From: Faucicola tetraodonis
GTDB lineage: Bacteria > Pseudomonadota > Gammaproteobacteria > Pseudomonadales > Moraxellaceae
Direction: 5' to 3' (one strand)
Assembly (NCBI GenBank): GCA_032017425.1
Contig: DALZPW010000007.1
DNA: 64,000 bases
Shown: positions 8,374-15,706 of the stretch, one piece after another
Layout: the number at the start of each line of letters is the position of its first letter
Numbering within the stretch: position 1 is the first letter of the stretch
Program-made: the position numbers and the translations under genes
Notes under the pieces: model-generated
What the model saw: the letters and a program-made list of their open reading frames with translations, nothing else
What the model was told of the DNA's origin: nothing
Database searches by the model: none

Positions 8374-8898
8374 CTAAACCACATAACTGGCCAAAATATC
8401 ATCGTAATGACCCGTTGCTTTTAAAATCAAATCACATAACTCACGAACTGCCCCTTCTCCGCCTGAGCGCGTGGTAACCATGTCGACCCGTTTGATGACT
8501 TCGCCATTAGCATTTGCCACGGCTACAGCAAATCCGACGGATTGCAAGGCTTTGATATCTGGCCAATCATCACCGATATAAGCACATTCTGCTAGCGAGA
8601 TACCAATCTTAGCTAACAATTCATTGAGCGCCGTCAATTTGTCTTCCCGCCCTTGCACTAGATGGGTAATTTTTAATTCTTTGGCGCGATGCGTGACAAT
8701 GGCGCTAGTGCGACCCGTTATAATGGCAGTTTGAATACCTGCTTGGTGAATACGCTGAATACCAAAGCCATCTTGAACATTAAAGCCTTTGGTTTCAACA
8801 CTGTTGGCATCATAGATAATTTTTCCATCAGACAGTACACCATCCACATCCATGACCAATAGTTTAACGTTTTTTGCTTTAGTGAGCAGACTTTGCAT
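8374..8898 (-). CDS. kdsC: 3-deoxy-D-manno-octulosonate-8-phosphate phosphatase KdsC
   Basis: HAD-family phosphatase that turns Kdo-8-phosphate into Kdo, the inner-core sugar of lipopolysaccharide. The nucleophile motif M-D-V-D-G-V-L-S-D-G is at residues 16-25 (D17, D19), the Thr/Ser motif is I-I-T-G-R near 60, and the metal-binding Y-I-G-D-D-W-P-D is near 116. Length of 174 aa is typical of the capless tetrameric KdsC. AAGG lies close before the ATG. It follows kdsD by 57 bp. Confidence 0.95.
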   Translation of the reverse strand: MQSLLTKAKNVKLLVMDVDGVLSDGKIIYDANSVETKGFNVQDGFGIQRIHQAGIQTAIITGRTSAIVTHRAKELKITHLVQGREDKLTALNELLAKIGISLAECAYIGDDWPDIKALQSVGFAVAVANANGEVIKRVDMVTTRSGGEGAVRELCDLILKATGHYDDILASYVV

Positions 8899-8955
8899 GA
8901 CCTTATCCTTATTATTGTAAGCCTAGTTACTTTAAAAGTAGTTATTTTAAGCCTA

Positions 8956-9924
8956 TTAATTCACACCCGCATGTAGTAGCTCATGCAAGGTCAAAATACC
9001 CGCTAAAGTCTTATCATCATTAATGATTAATAGCTGATTTATCTTTTGTTCATTCATTAATGTCAGCGCATCAGACGCACGCATATCAGGATTGACGGAC
9101 TTTGGATTGGTTGACATCACCTGACTAATCGGCGTATCAAGCCCCAATTGGCGCGCTAAGCCACGGCGCAAGTCGCCATCGGTGAATACACCCACGACTT
9201 GATTGTTTGCATTGGTAATTACCGTCATCCCCAGTCTGCCACCCGTCATACTAAACAAGGCTTCGTTAAGCGTCGAATGCTCATCAATGGTTGGCAGGTT
9301 ATTTACATGCATCAAGTCCTTCACTTGGGTTAATAATTTGCGACCCAATGCCCCCGCAGGGTGCGATAAAGCAAAATCTTCTGAGGTAAAATGCTTACTA
9401 TGCACTAGTGCTACCGCTAACGCATCTCCTAGCGCCAAAGTAGCTGTGGTACTTGATGTCGGTGCCAATCCAAGGGGACAAGCTTCTTCAGACGCCCCTA
9501 AAGTCAAAGCCACATCGGCAGATCTTGGCAAAATACCACGTTTGTCGCGGCTGATACTAATGAGCGGAATGCCCAGTTTTTTTACCACAGGCAGTAACGT
9601 GCGGATTTCATCTGACTCACCTGAGTTTGAGATGGCGATTAACACATCGCCTTTGACCAACATGCCAAGGTCGCCATGACCTGCTTCACCAGGATGCATA
9701 AAAAAAGATGGCGTTCCCGTTGAGGCAAAAGTCGCTGCAATTTTGCGACCAATGAGCCCTGACTTACCCATGCCTGTCACCACCACACGCCCCTGACAGT
9801 TTTCGATCAAATGGCAAGCGGTCACAAATCGTTCATCTAGCTGTTCAATCAGCAAATCTAAAGCATGTTGTTCTGTTTTGATAGCGTCTTTGGCATGCTT
9901 TAAATAATCAACCGATGCATCCAA
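8956..9924 (-). CDS. kdsD: Arabinose-5-phosphate isomerase KdsD
   Basis: Converts ribulose-5-phosphate to arabinose-5-phosphate, the first step of Kdo synthesis. An N-terminal SIS domain (V-T-G-M-G-K-S-G near 50, S-N-S-G-E-S-D-E-I near 100) is followed by two CBS domains (about 205-322). 322 aa, normal. The start is a TTG with GAGGAA 5 nt upstream (9930-9935); there is no better in-frame ATG nearby. It heads the kdsD-kdsC-lptC-lptA-lptB series on the minus strand. Confidence 0.94.
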   Translation of the reverse strand: MDASVDYLKHAKDAIKTEQHALDLLIEQLDERFVTACHLIENCQGRVVVTGMGKSGLIGRKIAATFASTGTPSFFMHPGEAGHGDLGMLVKGDVLIAISNSGESDEIRTLLPVVKKLGIPLISISRDKRGILPRSADVALTLGASEEACPLGLAPTSSTTATLALGDALAVALVHSKHFTSEDFALSHPAGALGRKLLTQVKDLMHVNNLPTIDEHSTLNEALFSMTGGRLGMTVITNANNQVVGVFTDGDLRRGLARQLGLDTPISQVMSTNPKSVNPDMRASDALTLMNEQKINQLLIINDDKTLAGILTLHELLHAGVN

Positions 9925-10279
9925 GATAATTCCTCACTAATTTTTCAAGATGGCTGTTGGTGCGCTTTTTTTGGGCACTTATCTTTATGCGCTTATTGCT
10001 ATACGCTTATTTGGGCGTTTGATAGTTAGCATAAACAATCTTTAAAGCTAAAAATTTAAAATTTTTTAAACTCTGATTATCATAGCGTAATTTAAGCTAA
10101 TATTCACGGGATAAGTCCGAAAATACATATTTTGACAACATTTCATCGAGTTTATATTAACAATCTAGGCATTGCTAAATCAGTTCCAAGTAAACTATAA
10201 AAGACAAGTTATAAAAGCTATAAAAAATGGCGAACACTGATAGGGTTCGCCACGTAATATCATATTTGGAATTTAAAAA
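9925..10279. other. Intergenic region between kdsD and hfq
   Basis: 355 bp without a gene. It holds the hfq terminator (10221-10252) and must hold the promoter of the LPS operon. Two similar 14-bp words (TATGCGCTTATTGC and TATACGCTTATTTG, about 9985-10015) stand next to each other. I could not assign -10 and -35 boxes with confidence. Confidence 0.5.
10221..10252 (-). terminator. Intrinsic terminator of hfq
   Basis: On the minus strand an 8-bp GC-rich stem (10245-10252 with 10228-10235, loop 9 nt) is followed by a T run (complement of the A run at 10222-10227). It lies 28 bp past the hfq stop. Confidence 0.85.
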
Positions 10280-10822
10280 TTAAAACTTGTCTTCACCATT
10301 GCCGTTGGCATCATCGTCAAAATTAGTATCATCTTTGGCAGGCTCAAAATTCATAGTGTCATAGCCGCTATCAAAACCACGGTCAGTAAAACCACTGCGA
10401 TCATACGGTGCTTGGGCAAACCCTGTACGCTCGTGCGAATAGCCACGTGGGTCATTGTCATAACCGCCATCAAAGCCGCGGTCACCAAAGCCCGCACGAT
10501 TAGCGAACCCTGTGCGATTTGCGCCATAGCCCTGTGGTTCAAAACCGCCTGTTTGACCAAAGCCCAGTTGGCTAGATTGGCCGTATCCACTTGCCCCTGG
10601 CATTGGCGTGGCTGAACGGGGATTACGGGCAGGTACTACCGTTGAAATGGCGTGTTTGTAGACCATTTGACTGACGGTGTTTTTGAGTAATACCACATAT
10701 TGATCGAAAGATTCGATTTGACCTTGAAGTTTGATGCCATTGACTAAAAAAATAGACACTGGAATACGGTCTTTACGTAAAGAGTTTAAGAAAGGGTCTT
10801 GTAGTGTTTGACCTTTTGACAT
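10280..10822 (-). CDS. hfq: RNA chaperone Hfq with long Gly/Asp-rich C-terminal tail
   Basis: Hexameric Sm-like protein that pairs small RNAs with messages. Residues 1-70 form the Sm core (Q-D-P-F-L-N near 8-13, Sm1 V-N-G-I-K-L-Q-G, Sm2 Y-K-H-A-I-S-T-V-V-P). The remaining 110 residues are a disordered tail rich in Gly, Tyr, Phe, Arg and Asp, ending acidic. The tail includes two copies of a G-F-x-D-R-G-F-D-x-G-Y-D motif. Total length 180 aa versus 102 in E. coli; long glycine-rich tails are known in Moraxellaceae (Acinetobacter). GGGAG lies 7 nt before the ATG. Unlike E. coli, miaA is 148 bp upstream rather than downstream-coupled in the miaA-hfq order with hflX, although the miaA-hfq adjacency is kept. 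Confidence 0.95.
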   Translation of the reverse strand: MSKGQTLQDPFLNSLRKDRIPVSIFLVNGIKLQGQIESFDQYVVLLKNTVSQMVYKHAISTVVPARNPRSATPMPGASGYGQSSQLGFGQTGGFEPQGYGANRTGFANRAGFGDRGFDGGYDNDPRGYSHERTGFAQAPYDRSGFTDRGFDSGYDTMNFEPAKDDTNFDDDANGNGEDKF

Positions 10823-10970
10823 AGGTTTCTCCCAGAAATAAACAGAAAGTTGGTTAAATTATTATATTTTTAAACGAATTTTTAATTATACCTTATTAGC
10901 TTAATATGGATTGTCGAATCACCATATTAGATAAGCACTCAAATAGTATCACCCAAGCATGTCACTGCTG

Positions 10971-12023
10971 TTAACTTGTTTTTATTAGCAAATTTCTTGC
11001 TTGATCAATAGTTGCCAAGGGTCTGATATCAAAACGCTCAACCAATTGTTGTGTGCTAACCAGCTTACGAATCCATGTATATTGGCGTTTTGCTAACTGT
11101 CTTGTAGCATATAATGCCTCATTTTGCATAGTTTGTCTATAATCTTGAATTGGGGAGCTGTGCGTGTTTAGTAAAAAACGCGCCACATCATCATGAAAAT
11201 TTTCTTCATTATTATCATATGTAAACAATGTTGTATTTTGTATTTTTTCTAAAAAATCCCAAGCTTGCCGGTAGCCAACGCAGCGCATGGATGGCAGATC
11301 AGCCCTGAGGTGATATTGTTGTCGCAGGGCAATCACTTCCTGCAAAAAACCTTGTTGCCACATGATATCTAACCGAAGTGCGATACGCTTGTGTAACCAA
11401 TCACGATCTGGCATCACGGCTAAAATTTGCCAACGCTGATGTGGATTGTCGGCTATCGTCCTAGCGGGCTGATTCTGCCAAGCGCTTAATGGCTTACCTG
11501 TTTGTAGATAGATTTCGACCGCTCTGCCAATTCTTTGGGTGTCTGTGGTTTTGAGTTGCTTAGCAAGGATAGGATCTACGTGGGTTAAATAAGCATGCAG
11601 CTGTTCAATCCCCTGCTTGGCAATCAGTTGGGTGACTTGTTGGCGAGTCTCTGGCAAGGTGGCTGGGATATCATTGATACCTTGAATCAGTGCCATATAG
11701 TACATCATCGTTCCCCCCACCAGCACAGGTGTTTTATTTTGCTGATGCGCAAGATTGATATGATAGTCCACATCGCCTACAAACTGGGCAACGCTGTAGC
11801 TTTGCTCAGGACTGATGATGTCAACGAGCGCATGCGGATACTTTGCCAATTCTTCAGGTGTCGGTTTGGCAGTACCAATATTCATATCCCGATAAATCAA
11901 GGCAGAATCTACCGAAATAAGACGATATTTGCCTGTTTCGTAGAGTTCGTACGCCAACGCTGTTTTACCGCTGGCAGTAGGTGCTATAAGGCAAATCACG
12001 TCTTGTTTATCGGCTGTTATCAT
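10971..12023 (-). CDS. miaA: tRNA dimethylallyltransferase MiaA
   Basis: Transfers a dimethylallyl group to A37 of tRNAs that read UNN codons. The P-loop A-P-T-A-S-G-K-T is at residues 14-21, the S-V-D-S-A-L-I-Y-R-D-M-N-I-G-T-A-K-P motif (D for substrate binding) near 38-55, and the R-C-V-G-Y-R-Q motif near 245. At 350 aa it is slightly longer than E. coli MiaA (316), with an inserted stretch after the Y-R-Q motif. It starts 3 bp after the mutL stop, so it belongs to the tsaE-mutL-miaA-hfq gene order common in gammaproteobacteria. Confidence 0.94.
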   Translation of the reverse strand: MITADKQDVICLIAPTASGKTALAYELYETGKYRLISVDSALIYRDMNIGTAKPTPEELAKYPHALVDIISPEQSYSVAQFVGDVDYHINLAHQQNKTPVLVGGTMMYYMALIQGINDIPATLPETRQQVTQLIAKQGIEQLHAYLTHVDPILAKQLKTTDTQRIGRAVEIYLQTGKPLSAWQNQPARTIADNPHQRWQILAVMPDRDWLHKRIALRLDIMWQQGFLQEVIALRQQYHLRADLPSMRCVGYRQAWDFLEKIQNTTLFTYDNNEENFHDDVARFLLNTHSSPIQDYRQTMQNEALYATRQLAKRQYTWIRKLVSTQQLVERFDIRPLATIDQARNLLIKTS

Positions 12024-12026
12024 AAC

Positions 12027-13640
12027 TTATTCTGGGGATTCTGGAGACGACTGGGGATTAGGTAAATTCGACAGCAGCCATTGTAGCATGTCAGTTTCAC
12101 TGACTCGAATGGCATTATCGGCAATTTGGGTAAAATCAGCTTGATTCAAATAAGATTGAACATACGCTTTATCATCACTGTCTATATGATGGTATTGTAA
12201 ATCAATCAGATAAAAATATCGTTGCCAAAAAATTAAAGCAAAAGTTTGATGCTGGTTTTCAAATTGATGCTGTCTTTCAAATTCATGCTTGTTTTCAAAT
12301 AAGGTCACTAGCTGTATCGAGTCGCTATCCGTTACCCTATCAACCGCACCCTTTGTTGCTAGCTGATTTCCCATCTGGGTTCCCAGCTGATAAAGCGACT
12401 GATTTTCGGCAATGTGAGTTGTGTGATTAGTGGGTTTGTCATTAGGATTTATATACTGAATGGACGTAGCTTCACCCGCAGGCAATTTTTGAAATTTATC
12501 GACGTTACTGTCATCAGTATTTGTCACGCAAGTTTGCCGTTGCAGGGTGTTTAACGCCGTCATTTTAGGCTGCAATTGCTCTAGCATATGCTGAGACAAC
12601 CAAGCTAATATATTGGTCAATGGTTGGATTTTAACTTGTTGTTTACTTGGGTGAATATTGACATTTATCCACTCGGCAGGCAGCTCAAAAGACAACGCAT
12701 AGCCCATTTGTAGTGAATTATCGATACCAATACCCAGTTTGCGACCCACTTTTTGTATGGCTTGACTAATCGCTAAATCACTGACCAAACGATGATTGAT
12801 ATAAATCAGTTTTGGCAGATTATTTTTATGGGCGATAAAAAACCAGCCGGTGACTTGGGCATTTAAATCCTCTGTCTGTGCCTGTAAACCTTGCAGCGAT
12901 AAATAAAATGGCTGTGCAATCTCAGCCAATGGCAAATTTAACGCTTGTTCAAGCCGCGCCAAACTAAACGCGGGCAAAAAAGGCAATGCAGCACCCTCTA
13001 AATTTTGGTGAGGTGCTTTGGCTGACTGCGTTAAGCTAAAACGCAATTTGTCTTGATGATATAATTCAATCTGCACATCGGCAAAACTAATCGCTAATCG
13101 CTGCACGACTTGTTCAATATGGGCAAATTCTGTGGCAATACTTTTTAGGTGCGAGCGTCTGCCTGGCACATTGAAATACAAATCGCGAACGCTGACACAC
13201 GTGCCGCGATGTTTTACGATAGGGCGAATAGTAGCTTGGCTTACCTCACTACCGCTCACGCTCAGCTGTTGCCCTATGCCGCTGTCATTGTGACTACTGG
13301 TTAATGTCAAATGCGATATCGCTGCAATGCTCGCTAGTGCCTCGCCGCGAAAGCCTAAACTATGAATACCAACCAACTCGCTGACATTAGCAAGTTTACT
13401 GGTGGCATGGCGAGTGACTGCAAGCGTCATGTCATCAGGATGAATTCCCATGCCGTTGTCACTAATTTGAATCAACCCAAGCCCGCCTTGTTTGATATCG
13501 ATTCGAATATGAGTAGCCTTGGCATCGATCGCATTTTCAATCAGTTCTTTGACCACAGAAGCCGGACGCGTCACTACCTCGCCAGCAGCGATTTGGTTGA
13601 TAAGCAGTGGGGATAATTTATGAATACGGTTGTCAGGCAA
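12027..13640 (-). CDS. mutL: DNA mismatch repair protein MutL with a shortened, unusual C-terminal domain
   Basis: Links mismatch recognition by MutS to strand removal. The N-terminal GHKL ATPase part is complete: N-Q-I-A-A-G-E-V at 14-21, E-N-A-I-D-A-K-A near 36, D-N-G-M-G-I near 60, G-F-R-G-E-A-L-A-S-I near 96, and the transducer domain to about 335. The remaining 200 aa do not match the usual dimerisation domain well: the D-Q-H-A-A-H-E-R endonuclease motif is replaced by I-D-L-Q-Y-H-H-I-D, and only about 90 residues follow the linker. Total 537 aa versus 600-700 usually. The linker carries three 18-bp in-frame repeats. Start is a TTG overlapping the tsaE end by 8 bp. The gene is not cut by its neighbour: miaA starts 3 bp later. 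Confidence 0.92.
   Translation of the reverse strand: MPDNRIHKLSPLLINQIAAGEVVTRPASVVKELIENAIDAKATHIRIDIKQGGLGLIQISDNGMGIHPDDMTLAVTRHATSKLANVSELVGIHSLGFRGEALASIAAISHLTLTSSHNDSGIGQQLSVSGSEVSQATIRPIVKHRGTCVSVRDLYFNVPGRRSHLKSIATEFAHIEQVVQRLAISFADVQIELYHQDKLRFSLTQSAKAPHQNLEGAALPFLPAFSLARLEQALNLPLAEIAQPFYLSLQGLQAQTEDLNAQVTGWFFIAHKNNLPKLIYINHRLVSDLAISQAIQKVGRKLGIGIDNSLQMGYALSFELPAEWINVNIHPSKQQVKIQPLTNILAWLSQHMLEQLQPKMTALNTLQRQTCVTNTDDSNVDKFQKLPAGEATSIQYINPNDKPTNHTTHIAENQSLYQLGTQMGNQLATKGAVDRVTDSDSIQLVTLFENKHEFERQHQFENQHQTFALIFWQRYFYLIDLQYHHIDSDDKAYVQSYLNQADFTQIADNAIRVSETDMLQWLLSNLPNPQSSPESPE
12246..12299 (-). repeat. Three 18-bp in-frame tandem repeats in mutL
   Basis: Units at 12246-12263, 12264-12281 and 12282-12299 differ at a few positions and encode, in mutL, six-residue units of the type F-E-N/R-Q/K-H-Q/E. 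They sit between the transducer domain and the remnant C-terminal domain. Confidence 0.85.
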
Positions 13641-14070
13641 AACTAATCGTCACTTCTCGTTGTTCATCATCCAGGCGTTTGATATCAAGGGTGGCATTGG
13701 GCGGCGTCAAATAGCCTGCTGCACGACTCGCCCATTCAATAATGACCAAACTATTTGGCTCATCTTGATATTCATAAAAGCCGATAAATTCCAATTCTTC
13801 AGGATCATTAAGGCGGTATAAATCAGCATGATAAACCGGCTTAATTGTACCATCGTCCTGCGTAATACGATAAGGTTCAACCAGGGTAAAAGTCGGACTT
13901 TTTACCGCGCCTGTATGCCCCATTGCCTGTAGCCAATAGCGGGTAAGCGTGGTCTTACCCGCACCCAAATCACCCGACAGCCAAACGCTACCGGTTAAAT
14001 TCATTTTGGCAAGCTCTTTGGCTAAGGCTTGGGTGTCGATTTCAGATTTTAGGAGGATAGTTTTATTCAT
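13633..14070 (-). CDS. tsaE: tRNA threonylcarbamoyladenosine biosynthesis ATPase TsaE
   Basis: ATPase that works with TsaB and TsaD in making the t6A37 modification of ANN-decoding tRNAs. Walker A is G-D-L-G-A-G-K-T-T at residues 34-42, followed by S-P-T-F-T-L-V near 60 and Y-H-A-D-L-Y-R near 82 and I-E-W near 112. Length (145 aa) is normal. Its last codons overlap the TTG start of mutL, so the two are translationally coupled. Confidence 0.93.
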   Translation of the reverse strand: MNKTILLKSEIDTQALAKELAKMNLTGSVWLSGDLGAGKTTLTRYWLQAMGHTGAVKSPTFTLVEPYRITQDDGTIKPVYHADLYRLNDPEELEFIGFYEYQDEPNSLVIIEWASRAAGYLTPPNATLDIKRLDDEQREVTISFA

Positions 14071-14148
14071 GTCGATTAATTTCCCAGCTTGCCCAATGTT
14101 TGTCCTAAATCAAAAATCGTTACAACGACCCCGTCAGATACCAACAGC

Positions 14149-14742
14149 TTAGTCAACTTGTAAAACCACTGTCGGATTGAAAAATTTTTCGCCTTTTTTT
14201 AATTTGTCATACATTTTTGGGTCATGCCATTCGGCTTTTACTTGCTCGCTAAATTCAAAATCACCCAGCTTTAACGCGCCCATTTGGGCATTATCGACAT
14301 CGTCTTCAAAACACTGTGCATAACCTGTCGCTGTTTCATGGGCGATGACGGAATACACTTTGACATCGGTTTCGCCATTTTGCATTTGAGTTTGTTTTAA
14401 GATTTCTCTTGCCCAAAAAAACACCACGCGGCTAAACTGCTCTGCCGAGGGCGAAACAGGCAAACTAATCCAGCGCGCGCTAAATTTTTTGCAGGCGTCA
14501 ATATAGTCGGGGTCATCTTTATCCCAAAAACAAATAGCATGATCAAAACTATCGATGATGTCTTTGATCGATGATTTTAACAGCCCAAAATCGTACACCA
14601 TTTGCCCGTGATCGAGGCGGTGCGCTTCTAAAATCAGCTCGATTTGGTAACTATGCCCATGAATCGAGTACTTGCAGCGATCGGAGCTACAATTGCGCAC
14701 GATATGGGCATTTTCAAATTTAAACAGCTTTCTAATTCTCAT
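14149..14742 (-). CDS. queD: 6-carboxytetrahydropterin synthase family protein (QueD-like)
   Basis: PTPS-family enzyme; QueD makes 6-carboxy-tetrahydropterin on the way to queuosine and 7-deazaguanines. Zinc ligands are visible: F-E-N-A-H (H13) and H-G-H (H28, H30), and the C-terminal catalytic E-T-A-T-G motif (near 148) is present. Odd points: the protein is 197 aa versus about 120 in E. coli; the cysteine (C23) is five residues before the first His of H-G-H instead of four; and about 40 extra residues lie at the C-terminus. The family is certain, the exact pterin function less so. It is a stand-alone gene upstream of the tsaE-mutL run (78 bp gap). Confidence 0.82.
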   Translation of the reverse strand: MRIRKLFKFENAHIVRNCSSDRCKYSIHGHSYQIELILEAHRLDHGQMVYDFGLLKSSIKDIIDSFDHAICFWDKDDPDYIDACKKFSARWISLPVSPSAEQFSRVVFFWAREILKQTQMQNGETDVKVYSVIAHETATGYAQCFEDDVDNAQMGALKLGDFEFSEQVKAEWHDPKMYDKLKKGEKFFNPTVVLQVD

Positions 14743-14887
14743 AATGGGATTCGCATTTTTTTAGCAGTAATAAAGGTTTGAATGCTGACTATTATAAAGC
14801 TATTGGGCAAGTTAAGCGAATTTTCGTCATATGCGCAAATTTGTCTACCTAAATTTACCCATAACCCAAACAAAAAATCTCGTCACA

Positions 14888-14913
14888 TTTAAGACAGTAA
14901 CTCACGTCTTAAA
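14888..14913. promoter_or_regulatory. Inverted repeat upstream of the GacA-type regulator gene
   Basis: TTTAAGAC (14888-14895) and its exact complement GTCTTAAA (14906-14913) are separated by 10 bp, so the half-sites lie about 1.7 helical turns apart. It stands in the 322-bp divergent gap (14743-15064) between queD and the gacA-like gene, which otherwise shows only AT-rich sequence and a GGAG ribosome-binding site at 15054-15057. No T run follows, so an operator is more likely than a terminator. Confidence 0.4.
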
Positions 14914-15064
14914 TCGCTAACTGTGCTAATATAAAAACTTGGGGATAGACAGTTATTTTTGAACAATGAGTTTTTTTAGCTGACTTTTTTTTATATAAAG
15001 TCTTGTTGATACAAAACTTTGTTGGCATAAAGATAAGCAAAGATAAGCGCGGTGGAGATAAAAG

Positions 15065-15703
15065 ATGATGATTAGAGTATTGGTCGTTGACGATCATGAT
15101 TTAGTCCGAATGGGCATCGTACGGATGCTCTCAGATAGCCCTGACATCGATGTGATTGGCGAAGCTGCCGATGGTGAAACCGCGATTATCAAAACCAAAC
15201 AATTAAAACCCGATGTGGTGTTACTTGATGTCAATATGCCTACTATTGGCGGGTTAGAAGTCACCAAGCGCTTGCTGCAAACTGATAAAAATACCAAAAT
15301 TTTGGCGGTCAGCTCTTTGGTTCAGCAGCCCTATCCATCCATGCTCATCAAAGCAGGGGTGAGTGGCTATATCACCAAAGGGACACCGCTTGATGAGATG
15401 ATTAAAGGCATCAAAAAAGTCCACCAAGGCGGGCGTTATTTTAGCGCCGATGTTGCCGAGCAGCTTGCTGATATTTTATTCACTGACAATTCAGAGTCGC
15501 CATTTGATGCGCTAAGTGAGCGAGAAATGCAGGTGGCAATGATGGTGGTCAATTGCAAAAGTCCACAGCAAATCGCCGATCAGTTGTTTGTGAGTGTCAA
15601 AACAGTCAATACCTACCGCTATCGTATTTTTGAAAAGCTTAATATCGACAGTGATGTCAAACTTACCCATTTGGCTATGCGTCACGGTTTGATTCAACCC
15701 TAA
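15065..15703 (+). CDS. gacA: LuxR-type response regulator, GacA/UvrY family
   Basis: Phosphorelay output protein; GacA/UvrY activates small RNAs that titrate CsrA/RsmA. The receiver domain (1-120) has the acidic pair D9-D10, phosphoacceptor D55 and the T/S-Lys pair (K at about 106). The C-terminal HTH (about 148-212) carries L-S-E-R-E-M-Q-V-A and K-T-V-N-T-Y-R-Y-R-I-F-E-K-L, almost identical to Pseudomonas GacA. 212 aa. GGAG lies 7 nt before the first of two tandem ATGs. The sensor kinase gene starts 3 bp after the stop. A BarA/GacS-type hybrid kinase would be the usual partner but is not in the window. Confidence 0.87.
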   Translation: MMIRVLVVDDHDLVRMGIVRMLSDSPDIDVIGEAADGETAIIKTKQLKPDVVLLDVNMPTIGGLEVTKRLLQTDKNTKILAVSSLVQQPYPSMLIKAGVSGYITKGTPLDEMIKGIKKVHQGGRYFSADVAEQLADILFTDNSESPFDALSEREMQVAMMVVNCKSPQQIADQLFVSVKTVNTYRYRIFEKLNIDSDVKLTHLAMRHGLIQP

Positions 15704-15706
15704 ACC

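Noticed and set aside
9203..9679. 158-codon frame opposite kdsD
   Set aside because: Antisense shadow of conserved SIS/CBS sequence.
11595..12065. 156-codon frame opposite miaA
   Set aside because: Antisense shadow; no ribosome-binding site and no recognisable domain.
14888..14913. Terminator of queD or the regulator
   Set aside because: It lies upstream of both divergent genes and has no T run.
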